A DNA stretch of 64,000 nucleotides from Paraburkholderia sp. BCC1884 (GTDB taxonomy: Bacteria; Pseudomonadota; Gammaproteobacteria; Burkholderiales; Burkholderiaceae). Of this stretch, positions 1 to 8,780 are shown piece by piece. Positions within the stretch are counted from its first letter, which is position 1; each line of letters opens with the position of its first letter. Made by a program: the position numbers and the translations under genes. Location: assembly GCF_900996225.1 (NCBI RefSeq), contig NZ_CAAJGL010000090.1:248001-312000 (forward strand). The letters are read 5' to 3'. A model generated the notes under the pieces. It did no database searches, had not been told where the DNA came from, and was given only the letters and a program-made list of their open reading frames with translations.

Positions 1-140
1 CCGCCGCTGGCCGCCGCAGACATCCCGGGTGGCATTTGCTCGGGGTGCAGCCGGCACCACTTCTTCATTTCGTGCACTTGCACGCCACCATCGGGCGTGG
101 CCTCGACAATCAAATAGCGCTTCGGGCTCTGTCGTTCCAT
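1..140 (-). CDS. Hypothetical protein, C-terminus outside the window
   Basis: The reading frame opens at an ATG at 140 on the minus strand, preceded by a GAGA-rich ribosome binding site, and stays open to the window edge, giving about 46 residues. The visible part begins MERQSPKRYLIVEATPDG and contains a KKWCRLHPEQ stretch. I do not recognise a family. It diverges from the GHKL-nuclease gene to its right and probably belongs to the same island next to the tRNA-Arg gene. It could be a small cargo gene or the start of something longer. Confidence 0.45.
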   Translation of the reverse strand, partial: MERQSPKRYLIVEATPDGGVQVHEMKKWCRLHPEQMPPGMSAAASG

Positions 141-457
141 GGGCGGTCTCTCTTCTCGGCGAGGCCGAGGCCTCCGTTGTTGGCTAGGTAAGTTTAGCGA
201 ACTGTGCCCGGCCCGGAGTGAACAACCTGATGCGCGCGAAGGGCGCTGTCCTGGATGGCCTAGGTGCTGCTGATCAAGGCCCGGCGCGACGACGGCGTTT
301 CTGGGAATTGCGCGATAATCACGCGGTCGTAGGCGGCGTTGGGCCGATTGGGCATCCAGCGAAACGAGGATGCATCATTCACTGTGGCAGCGAGTGGACA
401 AGGCTAAACGCTGGCCAAACCCACGAACAAGAGCAACAGATAAATTGCGGTGGTGAA

Positions 458-2428
458 ATGGCAAGACCGAAGCGGAAAGCGGACGACTCGATGGGGTCGC
501 TCTTCGAAGAGAACTACCTAGTCCGCACCCTGGGTCATATCGCCCACGACCCGGAGATTGCGCTCACCGAGTTAGTGGCTAACGCTTGGGATGCGGGAGC
601 ATCGCTGGTCGATCTCATCATTCCGCCCACGCATAGCCTCGTTTTGAAAGTGCAAGACGATGGCCACGGTATGACGGTTGCCCAGTTCAAGGCCCGGTGG
701 ATGAAACTCGGTTACGACCGGACCAAGCATCAAAGCTCAAACGTGGAGTTCCCGCCAGAACGGAAGGGATGGCGGCGACGGGCCTATGGGCACAATGGCG
801 TCGGGCGTCATGGCTTGTTGTGCTTCGCCGATCAATATTCGGTCGAAACCTGGCGCGAGGATAAGGGTGCGAGCTTTGACATCGGCACGCAAGGTCAGGA
901 GTCACCTTTTAAGATCGAAAAGGAAGGCGCCTTTTTGCGAGCGGGGCACGGAACGAGGCTCTCAGTGATCGTCGAGCGGCATCTGCCCGACCCCGACCGG
1001 ATTCGCGAGATTCTGTCCGCCCGCTTCCTACACGATCCGCAATTCGTCGTACGGGTCAACGGTCAGTCTGTCGAGTTGGCGGATCAAATGGGGCTGATCG
1101 AGCGAATGGATCTTTCAATCGTAGGGTATCCGCCAGCCGAGGCCTACGTCGTGGACTCTACGCGAGTTGCCAAATCGACGATTTACCAAGGGATTGCATT
1201 CTGGGTGAATGGTCGCCTGGTCGGCACACCCGGTTGGGTCGTCGGCTCCGAGGCGGTCCTCGACGGTCGCGCTCGATTTGCAAAGCGCTACGCGATAGTG
1301 GTCAAGACCAGTGATGGCTGGATGTCGGAGGTCGAACCGGACTGGGCTCGATTCACGAATGGGCCGGCCGTGGACGCTCTGTTTGCGGCGGTTCGACAAT
1401 ACGCCCAGAAAGTGTTTGCGTCTCTGTCTTCCACACTGGTGGAGGAAAGTTCGGAAGAGGCGCTGATTCGCAATCGCGAGCAGTTTAAAGAGCTATCGCA
1501 GCTCGGTCGCGCTGAGGTGGCTACCTTCGCGCGTGAGCTCGTGAAAACGACGCCCACGGTCTCCCAAGACGTGCTTTCCGCTGCGGTTCAGGCCTTGATC
1601 AATTTGGAGAAGGCGCGCGGCGGCGCCGCTCTGCTTGAAAAGCTCACTAAGCTCGACGAATCAGACATTGATGGGCTTGACCGCCTGCTGAGTCAATGGA
1701 CCGTTCGCGACGCGTTGTCGGTGCTCGACGAGATCGACCACCGCTTGGCCGTGCTTGCTGCGATTGAGAAGCTGTGTGGAGACGAGGCCACAGACGAACT
1801 GCACACGCTGCACCCGTTGGTCACGCAAGCGCGCTGGCTCTTCGGGCCGGAATTTGATAGCAGCGAATATTCATCGAACGTCAGCTTACGAACGTCTGCC
1901 GAGAAAATCTTCAAGAAGAGATTGCCCACCGGGGCGTTTATCAATCACAAACAGCGCCCCGACATCGTGGTGCTGGCCGATGCGACGTGCTCGATCGTCG
2001 GCACTGAAGGATTCGACCCGGCGGACCCGACGCTCACGCGCATCCAAAATGTCCTGATCATCGAACTCAAGAAGGGTAAGTTTGCGATCGGACGCCAGGA
2101 GATGACCCAAGCCGACGGCTATGTGCAAGACTTCCTCGCCAGCGGCGCGCTCGATGGGACGCCCATGTTCAGAGCTTTTGTGGTCGGGCACGAGATTGCG
2201 GCGAAGACGACGCGCGAGAAAGAACTCAAAGAAGAGGGCGTTTTGCGAGGTCGAGTTCAAGCAGTCACCTACGGCCAGATCACCCGATCGGCACACCAGC
2301 GGTTGTTTCGCCTCAGAGAGCGCATACCGGCTCGTTACGAAGACGTCTCGGGGGCGGATTTGTCTGCGAAAGTAATGCAGACGGCTTCGCAAGTTTTGCT
2401 GGCGTTGCCCGCACCAACCCAGGACTAA
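458..2428 (+). CDS. GHKL ATPase fused to PD-(D/E)XK nuclease-like domain
   Basis: This is a 656-residue protein when started at the ATG at 458; the frame is open from 218 but the first 80 codons have no recognisable content. The N-terminal third is a GHKL (HSP90/MutL/histidine-kinase type) ATP-binding domain: motif I ELVANAWDAG has E38 and N42, motif II is DDGHGM at 67-72, and the lid motif is GHNGVGRHGL at 111-120. The C-terminus has the pattern of a PD-(D/E)XK nuclease: P501-D502, then E536-L-K538 and a downstream Q-A-D-G-Y of the QxxxY type. Prokaryotic MORC/MutL-like GHKL ATPases coupled to nuclease domains have been linked to restriction-type defence; a defence role here is inference from architecture and island location. 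No methylase or helicase partner is visible inside the window. Confidence 0.8.
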   Translation: MARPKRKADDSMGSLFEENYLVRTLGHIAHDPEIALTELVANAWDAGASLVDLIIPPTHSLVLKVQDDGHGMTVAQFKARWMKLGYDRTKHQSSNVEFPPERKGWRRRAYGHNGVGRHGLLCFADQYSVETWREDKGASFDIGTQGQESPFKIEKEGAFLRAGHGTRLSVIVERHLPDPDRIREILSARFLHDPQFVVRVNGQSVELADQMGLIERMDLSIVGYPPAEAYVVDSTRVAKSTIYQGIAFWVNGRLVGTPGWVVGSEAVLDGRARFAKRYAIVVKTSDGWMSEVEPDWARFTNGPAVDALFAAVRQYAQKVFASLSSTLVEESSEEALIRNREQFKELSQLGRAEVATFARELVKTTPTVSQDVLSAAVQALINLEKARGGAALLEKLTKLDESDIDGLDRLLSQWTVRDALSVLDEIDHRLAVLAAIEKLCGDEATDELHTLHPLVTQARWLFGPEFDSSEYSSNVSLRTSAEKIFKKRLPTGAFINHKQRPDIVVLADATCSIVGTEGFDPADPTLTRIQNVLIIELKKGKFAIGRQEMTQADGYVQDFLASGALDGTPMFRAFVVGHEIAAKTTREKELKEEGVLRGRVQAVTYGQITRSAHQRLFRLRERIPARYEDVSGADLSAKVMQTASQVLLALPAPTQD

Positions 2429-2430
2429 GA

Positions 2431-2465
2431 AAAAAGCTCCAAGGCCTGGGCGCATGGAGCTTTTC
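2431..2465 (+). terminator. Terminator after the GHKL-nuclease gene
   Basis: An inverted repeat with arms AAAAAGCTCCA and TGGAGCTTTT begins directly behind the stop codon at 2428. The short T run makes it a moderate intrinsic terminator; it separates the gene from the oppositely oriented tRNA gene. Confidence 0.6.
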
Positions 2466-2536
2466 CGTATGATTTCCGTACAAAATTACAAGACGGCGAG
2501 AGCATCTACGCAACCGCTTGATTTTTAATCTGTTTT

Positions 2537-2612
2537 TGGTGCGCCCGGCTGGGATCGAACCAGCAACCCCTGCCTTCGGAGGGCAGTACTCTATCCATTG
2601 AGCTACGGGCGC
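2537..2612 (-). tRNA. tRNA-Arg (anticodon CCG)
   Basis: Read on the minus strand, the 76-nt sequence folds as a cloverleaf: acceptor arms GCGCCCG and CGGGCGC, anticodon stem CTGCC/GGCAG around the loop CTCCGAA (anticodon CCG, decoding CGG), T-loop GGTTCGATCC, and an encoded ACCA 3' end. Its 3' end faces the GHKL-nuclease gene. Integrases commonly use tRNA 3' ends as attachment sites, which fits the view that the sequence to the left is an island. Confidence 0.95.
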
Positions 2613-2806
2613 TTCAACACGACAGCGCGGCAACCAGAATGGATGCGACGCCAAAGCGAGAGCGAAAGAATACCCGGTTTCGGCGCAACCGTCCACCGGA
2701 CGGCCGATTTAGCCCGGTCCGGCGGGCTCGGCCCAGCTCATCCGATGCGGGTAAACGCCTGCTGAACAGCCCTTCGCGCCCCTCGCCGCCGTCGAAATCT
2801 TGCGTC

Positions 2807-2812
2807 TATAAT
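2807..2812 (+). promoter_or_regulatory. -10 element of the cytochrome c gene
   Basis: A perfect TATAAT hexamer lies about 75 bp before the chosen ATG. The matching -35 is weak. Transcription would start near 2819, which argues against the in-frame GTG at 2818 as the start codon. Confidence 0.5.
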
Positions 2813-2886
2813 CGTCCGTGGCTAATAAAGAACAAGAAGTTGCCGTCACGCTGTACCGCTCACATACCCACGGAGACGAGACAAGC

Positions 2887-3786
2887 ATGAGCGAAGCACC
2901 ACACGAAGCCCCGATCAAAACCCCAGCACAGCTTATCGCCGCGATCATCGCCGGATTTGCTGTGCCGATCGTCATCATCGTGCTGCTCGCGGTCTACGTC
3001 GACAATTCGACGCGTACCGGCGCCGGCACCGACTCTCTCTCCGACGCCGAAGTCACCGCCCGCATCAAACCGTTCGCGCAGGTCGATATTCGCGACGCCA
3101 ACGCGCCACCGGTCTACAAGTCGGGCGAAGAGGTCTACAAGGCGGTTTGCTCCGCGTGTCATGCCTCGGGTGCAGCAGGGGCGCCGAAATTCACCAATAC
3201 CGCCGATTGGGCCCCGCGCATCGCGCAAGGCTTCGACACGCTGTGGCACACGGCGCTCTCCGGCAAGGGCGCGATGCCTCCGCGCGGCGGCACCAGCCCG
3301 GACGACTACAGCGACTTCGAAATCGCCCGCGCGGTGGTGTATATGGCGAACAATTCCGGCGCGAGCTTCCCTGAGCCGGCGCAACCGGCTGCGGGCGCGG
3401 CGGCAGCGGCGTCCGGTGCTGCCGCTGCCGCGCCGGCAGGCGCGTCCGACGCGGGCGCGGCTCAGGCCGCCGCAGCAATGGCCGCCATGGCGAGCGTGCC
3501 GCAAGCGGCCGCGCCAGCAGCCGGCGGGACGCAAAGCGCAGACGCGTCGCAAGCCGGCAAGGCGTTGTATCAGCAGGTTTGCCAGGCTTGTCACGCGGCA
3601 GGCGTGCTGAACGCACCAAAATTCGGCGACAAGGACGCGTGGGCGCCGCGCCTGAAAGATCCGATGGACACGGTTTATAACTACGCGCTGCATGGCAAGG
3701 GCGCGATGCCGCCGAAGGGCGGCTCGACTGCCTCCGATGCGGACGTGAAGGCTGCCGTCGACTACATGGTCAGCGCAGTGAAATAA
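2887..3786 (+). CDS. Membrane-anchored diheme cytochrome c (c5-like)
   Basis: This 299-residue protein carries two heme c motifs, CSACH at 88-92 and CQACH at 232-236, each followed by a similar APKF...W.PR...GKGAMPP(R/K)GG segment with the axial Met. The two halves are therefore an internal duplication of a c5-type cytochrome domain. Residues 12-38 form a hydrophobic segment that should anchor the protein in the inner membrane with the hemes in the periplasm. A linker of about 90 residues, very rich in Ala, joins the domains. The start at 2887 is chosen for its GGAGACGAG ribosome binding site and because transcription should begin near 2819. The likely role is electron transfer to a terminal oxidase. 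Confidence 0.88.
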   Translation: MSEAPHEAPIKTPAQLIAAIIAGFAVPIVIIVLLAVYVDNSTRTGAGTDSLSDAEVTARIKPFAQVDIRDANAPPVYKSGEEVYKAVCSACHASGAAGAPKFTNTADWAPRIAQGFDTLWHTALSGKGAMPPRGGTSPDDYSDFEIARAVVYMANNSGASFPEPAQPAAGAAAAASGAAAAAPAGASDAGAAQAAAAMAAMASVPQAAAPAAGGTQSADASQAGKALYQQVCQACHAAGVLNAPKFGDKDAWAPRLKDPMDTVYNYALHGKGAMPPKGGSTASDADVKAAVDYMVSAVK

Positions 3787-3811
3787 GCCTTCCGCGCCGG
3801 CTGCGTGCGTT

Positions 3812-3852
3812 AAAAAAATCCCTGCTCCGTGGCAACGCGGGCAGGGATTTTT
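3812..3852. terminator. Bidirectional terminator between convergent genes
   Basis: The arms AAAAAAATCCCTGC and GCAGGGATTTTT flank a 15-nt loop, with an A run before and a T run after. It serves the cytochrome gene on the plus strand and the SnoaL-like gene on the minus strand. Confidence 0.8.
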
Positions 3853-3883
3853 GCTTGTCGGCTATTTGCGCGACGCGCCTGGC

Positions 3884-4465
3884 TTATGCCGACGCAACCG
3901 GCGCAACTGCGGGACGGCTGAACGCCTCGATAAACGCCAACGCCGGCGTGCTGCGAGCGAACGCAGTGAACCGCGCGAGCAAGTCACCCGGCGTAAGCCA
4001 TGGATACTGCAGACTCCCTTGCAACGCCTCGACCAACGCGCCGTCGACATCCGGCACGACGTCCATCCGTGCAATGTGGATGTGAAAAGCGGTCACCACC
4101 GGCGTGTCGTCGAAGGTCCATCGATAAACGCCGTGGCCCACGCGTAACGCGCCAGTCTTCGGCTCGCGCATGACGACCAACCAGGGCAGCGCATCGATCA
4201 CGCCTTCATCGACGTTGAGCGAATCGCAAACGTAGTAGGTCCTGCACCGCGTGTACTGAGCGCCGAAATCGGTGACGAGCGTCTTCGCAATCGCATCGGC
4301 GCCGACGGTGCGCGCAGGAAACGCGATATTCGATGTAGCGAGCGACATGGTCAGCACCGCGTCAGCAGCAAAAGCGTCCGCAATGCGTTGTGCACGCGTA
4401 TTGTCTTTCGCGTCGAGATAGGTTTCGAGCGCCTGACGATAGGGCGCGATCTGCAGCGAGGTCAT
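3884..4465 (-). CDS. SnoaL/NTF2-like fold protein
   Basis: This is a 193-residue protein with no signal peptide. The pattern is that of the SnoaL-like/NTF2 superfamily: an N-terminal helix with ALETYLDAKD and a FAADAVLTM strand, a middle with YYVCDSLN, and a VVTAFHIHIARMDVVPD strand. These small barrels act as cyclases, isomerases or binding proteins, and the substrate cannot be told from sequence. The start at 4465 is preferred over an upstream ATG at 4501 because a GGAGACC ribosome binding site precedes it. It converges with the cytochrome c gene. Confidence 0.6.
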   Translation of the reverse strand: MTSLQIAPYRQALETYLDAKDNTRAQRIADAFAADAVLTMSLATSNIAFPARTVGADAIAKTLVTDFGAQYTRCRTYYVCDSLNVDEGVIDALPWLVVMREPKTGALRVGHGVYRWTFDDTPVVTAFHIHIARMDVVPDVDGALVEALQGSLQYPWLTPGDLLARFTAFARSTPALAFIEAFSRPAVAPVASA

Positions 4466-4636
4466 ACGAGCGGTCTCCAATGAGCCCTCGTCGCGTTTCA
4501 ACCGACGAGCCGCGCCACTCTATCGCGATCGTCTGACAGAACCGGCGAAGCACCTGCCACTTGCATGGTCTTGCAAGCGTTCAGCGCGCGAGTGCGCTCC
4601 ACGAATCCGGGCTCACAGCCACGCCGGTTCATCCCA

Positions 4637-6727
4637 TCAAGGCTTCTGCAACAACGCCTTCAAACTCGCGAGCCGATCTTTCGGCGACATCGGCGCTTCT
4701 TCGGGCGTCGGCGGCGGGGCGTCGTCGAGCAGCATTTCGGGGATGAAGCGCGACGGCTCGCACACCACCGTCTCTCTCGCACGCTTGCGCTTCTTGCACC
4801 AGTTCAGATGCAAGCTGCGCTGCGCGCGCGTAATCGCCACGTACATCAGGCGGCGCTCTTCCTCGATGCGCGCATCGTCGATCGGTTCGTCGTCGGGGCC
4901 GCCTCGGTGCGGCATGATGCCCTCCTCGACGCCCACCAGAAAAACGTGCGGATACTCCAGTCCCTTCGACGCGTGCACCGTCGAAAGCCGCACCGCGTCC
5001 GGATCTTCTTCGCGGCCTTCGAGCATCGACATCAGCGCTACTGTCTGAATCAAACCCAGCAGATTCTTGCCGGTGTCGCCGAGACCGTCGGCGGTATCGT
5101 AGCCCGTCGCTTCACTATTCTCGGCGGCCGCCGGTTCAGCCTTGGTGCCCTTGCGCTTGAGCCATTCCATGAACTCCAGCACGTTCTGCCACTTCGACTG
5201 CGCCTGACGCTCGTCGAACGCGTCGTACAGATAGGCTTCGTAGTGGATCGCGTCCATTAACTCGTCGAGGAGCGTACCGGCGGCATCCTTCTCCGCGCGA
5301 TCGGTGAGACGCTGCATGAAATCGCAGAACACACGCATCGGTTCGATCTGACGCGGCGACAAGCGTGCTTCGATGCCGCCCATGTACACCGCGTCAAAGA
5401 GCGACACCTTGGCCTGGCCCGCAAACGAGCCAAGCGCTTCGAGCGTCGTATTGCCGACGCCGCGACGCGGCGTCGTGATCGCGCGGATGAACGCAGGGTC
5501 GTCGTTCGCGTTGGCGATCAGGCGCAGATACGCGCAGATGTCCTTGATCTCGGCTTTGTCGAAGAACGACTGGCCGCCCGAGAGCACGTACGGAATCCGC
5601 TCGCGACGCAGCACCTGTTCGAAGATGCGCGCCTGGAAGTTGCCGCGATACAGAATGGCGTAGTCGCGGAAATTCGCGCGCCGTTCGAACTTGTGCGCGG
5701 ACAGCCGGAACACCACGGACTCGGCTTCGTGCTCTTCGTCGTTGCAAGGCGTGACGGTGATCGTGTCGCCCATGCCGTGTTCGGACCACAGCTTCTTTTC
5801 GAACAGCTTCGGATTGTTCGCGATCACGTTGTTCGCGGCGGTCAGGATGCGCACCGTCGAACGATAGTTCTGCTCCAGCTTGATCAGATGGAGCTTTGGA
5901 AAATCCTTGCTGAGCTGGCCGAGATTTTCGAGCGTTGCGCCGCGCCAGCCGTAGATCGCCTGGTCGTCGTCGCCCACCGCCGTGAAGGCCGCGCGCTTGC
6001 CGGCCAGCAGTTTCACCAGTTCGTACTGGCAGGCGTTGGTGTCCTGATACTCGTCGATCAGCAAATAGCGCAGCTTGTTCTGCCAGCGGTCACGCACCTG
6101 CTCGTTCTTTTCGAACAGTTCGGCGGGCAGGCGGATCAGGTCGTCGAAATCTACCGCCTGATACGCGTGCAGCGTCGCCACGTAGTTGCGATAGACGATC
6201 GCGGCCTGATGCTCGTCCTCGTTCGCGGCAATCGCGATCGCCTGTTCCGGCATGATCATGCCGTTCTTCCACAGCGAGATGATCGACTGGATCTTGCGGA
6301 TGAAACCCTTGTCCGTCGAGCCGACCTGTTCCTGAATCATGCCGAAGCAGTCGTCCGAATCCATGATCGAGAACTGCGGCTTCAGGCCGACATGTTCGGC
6401 TTCCTGCCGCAGAATCTGCACGCCGAGCGAGTGGAAGGTGCAGACCGTCAACTGGTTGACGGGTACTTTGCGGCCTTCCTTGCCGGGTGTTGTGAGCGTC
6501 TTGCCTTCGAGCAGTTTGCCCACGCGCTCGCGCATTTCCAGCGCGGCCTTGTTCGTGAAGGTGACGGCGGCGATATGGCGCGGCTCGAAGCCTTTCGCTT
6601 CGATCAGGTGCGCGATTTTCTGCGTGATCACGCGCGTCTTGCCGCTGCCTGCGCCGGCGAGCACGAGACACGGGCCGTCGAGATAACGGACCGCTTCATT
6701 CTGGGCGGGGTTCAGGCCTGCGGACAT
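4637..6727 (-). CDS. rep: ATP-dependent DNA helicase Rep (UvrD/Rep, SF1A)
   Basis: The gene codes for 696 residues from the ATG at 6727; the frame runs upstream to 7390 but that extension has no helicase content. All SF1A motifs are visible: a Q-like motif LNPAQNEAV near the start, Walker A GAGSGKT at 25-31, TFTNKAA, the Walker B region LLIDEYQDTN, VGDDDQAIYGWRGA, QNYRS and the C-terminal VAITRAQ. The sequence follows E. coli Rep closely (LNPxQxxAV...GPCLVLAGAGSGKTRVIT), so Rep is preferred to UvrD or PcrA. Rep is a 3'-to-5' helicase that clears protein roadblocks ahead of the replisome. The gene stands alone and is divergent from the oxidoreductase at 7025. Confidence 0.92.
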   Translation of the reverse strand: MSAGLNPAQNEAVRYLDGPCLVLAGAGSGKTRVITQKIAHLIEAKGFEPRHIAAVTFTNKAALEMRERVGKLLEGKTLTTPGKEGRKVPVNQLTVCTFHSLGVQILRQEAEHVGLKPQFSIMDSDDCFGMIQEQVGSTDKGFIRKIQSIISLWKNGMIMPEQAIAIAANEDEHQAAIVYRNYVATLHAYQAVDFDDLIRLPAELFEKNEQVRDRWQNKLRYLLIDEYQDTNACQYELVKLLAGKRAAFTAVGDDDQAIYGWRGATLENLGQLSKDFPKLHLIKLEQNYRSTVRILTAANNVIANNPKLFEKKLWSEHGMGDTITVTPCNDEEHEAESVVFRLSAHKFERRANFRDYAILYRGNFQARIFEQVLRRERIPYVLSGGQSFFDKAEIKDICAYLRLIANANDDPAFIRAITTPRRGVGNTTLEALGSFAGQAKVSLFDAVYMGGIEARLSPRQIEPMRVFCDFMQRLTDRAEKDAAGTLLDELMDAIHYEAYLYDAFDERQAQSKWQNVLEFMEWLKRKGTKAEPAAAENSEATGYDTADGLGDTGKNLLGLIQTVALMSMLEGREEDPDAVRLSTVHASKGLEYPHVFLVGVEEGIMPHRGGPDDEPIDDARIEEERRLMYVAITRAQRSLHLNWCKKRKRARETVVCEPSRFIPEMLLDDAPPPTPEEAPMSPKDRLASLKALLQKP

Positions 6728-7024
6728 CGTCTGTGGATGGGTAATGCGGTTGAGGGCGCTGCGGCGCGAAACGCCGGCCAGGGGCCCGGGGGCATGCTGC
6801 GCGGCGCCGGCGGCTGGAACGGGCGCTTCGTCGGTTGCGAAGCTGTTCTGGCCCGCCAGGGTTCGCGCGAGAGGAGCGATGTTAACACGGATGTCTTCGA
6901 CGAACGCAGACGACCGCCGCACAGTCCACGCTGTCGATCCTCCTCCAACACATGCCACAATTACGGTGTTGCGCGCCGTCGCCGCGGTGGCAAAGCGGCG
7001 CGCCATTCTTGCAGGAAGACACGC

Positions 7025-8074
7025 ATGTCCGCATCGCTGAAGATTGGATTGATGGGTTACGGTTTCGCCGGCGCGACCTTTCATGCGCCGGTGATCGAGC
7101 ACTGCGGCCGCGCGAGCGTCGCGGCCATCGCCACGGGTCAGCCCGAGCGCGCGCTCGCCGATTATCCGCATGCCAAAGTGGTCGCCGATCTCGACGCGCT
7201 GCTGGCGCTCGAAGAAGTCGAGTGCGTTGTGATCGCGACGCCGAACGACACCCATTTCGACCTCGCGCGCCGCACGTTGGAAGCCGGCAAACACGTGGTT
7301 GTCGACAAGCCGGTCACGCTCACCGCCGCGGACGCCCACACGCTCGCCAACATCGCTCTGGCCCGAGGCAAGCTGTTCGTGCCGTTTCACAACCGCCGCT
7401 GGGACGGCGATTTCCTGACCGTGCGCGATCTGCTTGCCGCTCAGACCTTAGGGCGCGTCACGCAATACGAATCGCATTTCGACCGCTTCCGCCCGGAAGT
7501 GCGTCAGCGCTGGCGCGAGGAAGCCTCGCGTGGCGGCGGCCTGCTGTTCGACCTCGGTCCGCATCTGATCGATCAGGCGTTGGCCCTGTTCGGCGCCCCG
7601 CAAACCGTCTCGGCGACGGTGCGTACGCATCGCGACGCGGCCAGCGCGCCGGACTACGTGCACATTCAGCTGGGTTACAGCGAATTCGAAGCGGTGCTGC
7701 ACGCGAGCGCGTTGACCGCGCTGGTCGCGCCGAGATTTTCGATCCACGGCACACGTGGCAGCTACGTGAAGTACGGTCTCGATACGCAGGAAGATCAGTT
7801 GAAGGCCGGACTGCGCCCCGGTGACGAAGGCTTCGGCGCCGGTAACGACGCCGGCGTGCTGCGCGTGGTGGAAGGTGATCAGGAAGTCGAGCGGAACGTG
7901 CCGACGCAAAACGGCGATTACGTCGGTTTCTATATCGCACTGGCTGACGCGATCCAGGGCGGCGTGAAATTCCCCGTCAGCGCTCAAGACGCCGTCGACG
8001 TAATGACAATTATTGAACTCGCGGCGCGCAGTTCTGAAGAAGGCGTCCGGCTGGCGTTCGAACGCGTTCGTTAA
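7025..8074 (+). CDS. Gfo/Idh/MocA family NAD(P)-dependent oxidoreductase
   Basis: This 349-residue protein opens with a Rossmann fold: GLMGYGFAGATFH at 8-20 is the dinucleotide loop. The family's substrate-side lysine motif appears as DKPV (the usual form is EKP), and GPHLIDQALALFG carries the conserved His of the active site. Members oxidise or reduce sugars, inositols and related polyols. The specific substrate cannot be read from the sequence. An AGGAAG ribosome binding site precedes the ATG. The gene has its own upstream region of about 300 bp shared with the divergent rep gene, and no obvious operon partner. Confidence 0.85.
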   Translation: MSASLKIGLMGYGFAGATFHAPVIEHCGRASVAAIATGQPERALADYPHAKVVADLDALLALEEVECVVIATPNDTHFDLARRTLEAGKHVVVDKPVTLTAADAHTLANIALARGKLFVPFHNRRWDGDFLTVRDLLAAQTLGRVTQYESHFDRFRPEVRQRWREEASRGGGLLFDLGPHLIDQALALFGAPQTVSATVRTHRDAASAPDYVHIQLGYSEFEAVLHASALTALVAPRFSIHGTRGSYVKYGLDTQEDQLKAGLRPGDEGFGAGNDAGVLRVVEGDQEVERNVPTQNGDYVGFYIALADAIQGGVKFPVSAQDAVDVMTIIELAARSSEEGVRLAFERVR

Positions 8075-8274
8075 GCTGTTTTGCTGCGCGGCGCGACGCT
8101 TTGTGTACCCAAAAAGCGCCGATTGCCTTTGCCGTCGCGCAGGCGAAATACCCTGACAAGCCCGAAAGGAACATAACGTTACAAATAAGGGCTCTGGACG
8201 GGTCAGCGCGAACCCATGGTGATCCGTTGCTACCCGGGTAGCACCACAAAACGACAATGACTTCCGGAGAGTCC

Positions 8275-8625
8275 ATGCCCCGTATCATCCGCGCACTTAG
8301 CGCATGTGCATTGCTCAGTACCCTTGCTGCCTGCGTGGTAGCGCCCCAACCTCAGCCGGCCCCGCGTCCGAATCCGCAGCAGATCGCGGATCAGCGCCTG
8401 CATCAGGTCGACGGCCGCATCGATAATCTGAGCCGCCGTATCGACAATCATGTCAATCAAGGCTATTACCCGCCCCCGCAAGGCGGCGCGCTGCATCATC
8501 GCCTCGACGTGGTCCGTCAGGAAGCGCACGACATGGCTGCGCAACACGGCGGCGGTTTGTCGGCCGACGAGCAGCGCGTGCTGAACCAGGAACTGGACAA
8601 CGCAGCACACGCCATCGGCGAATAA
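8275..8625 (+). CDS. Small lipoprotein
   Basis: The 116-residue product has a lipoprotein signal peptide with lipobox STLAAC; Cys20 would be the acylated residue. After it comes a Pro/Gln-rich spacer (APQPQPAPRPNPQQ), then two helical segments with a repeated D-R-I-D-N pattern and a C-terminal VRQEAHDMAAQHGGGLSADEQ. No catalytic motif is evident, so an envelope structural role is the most one can suggest. The start at 8275 is chosen over 8257 because CCGGAGAG sits just before it. Confidence 0.7.
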   Translation: MPRIIRALSACALLSTLAACVVAPQPQPAPRPNPQQIADQRLHQVDGRIDNLSRRIDNHVNQGYYPPPQGGALHHRLDVVRQEAHDMAAQHGGGLSADEQRVLNQELDNAAHAIGE

Positions 8626-8662
8626 TCGCGCCGGTTCCGGCACTCAAAAGCAGCACAAGCCG

Positions 8663-8693
8663 AAGCGCGGGCCTCACGTCCCGCGCTTTTTTT
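8663..8693 (+). terminator. Terminator after the lipoprotein gene
   Basis: A nine-base stem, AAGCGCGGG with CCCGCGCTT, is followed by a run of seven T. It is a textbook intrinsic terminator that isolates the gcv leader from upstream transcription. Confidence 0.85.
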
Positions 8694-8744
8694 GACACTT
8701 GCGTGAGCGCTACGCCAACGCCCATACCGCTCGCGGGCCTTTAA

Positions 8745-8773
8745 TTGACAAGCCCCCGGCCCTCGCGTACATT
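8745..8773 (+). promoter_or_regulatory. Sigma-70 promoter of the gcv operon
   Basis: A consensus -35 TTGACA at 8745-8750 is separated by exactly 17 bp from a -10 TACATT at 8768-8773. The predicted start near 8780 coincides with the first stem of the glycine riboswitch. Confidence 0.8.
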
Positions 8774-8780
8774 CGCCGCA

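Noticed and set aside
218..457. N-terminal extension of the GHKL-nuclease reading frame
   Set aside because: The 80 codons before 458 have no recognisable content, and the GHKL fold begins right after the ATG at 458. A weak protein-like frame on the opposite strand in this stretch, broken by stops, could be a gene remnant but cannot be supported.
2818..2886. GTG start for the diheme cytochrome
   Set aside because: It overlaps the expected transcription start set by the TATAAT at 2807-2812 and has no ribosome binding site, unlike the ATG at 2887.
5693..7024. Long plus-strand open frame running into the oxidoreductase gene
   Set aside because: It is antisense to rep, and only the part from 7025 has family content and a ribosome binding site.
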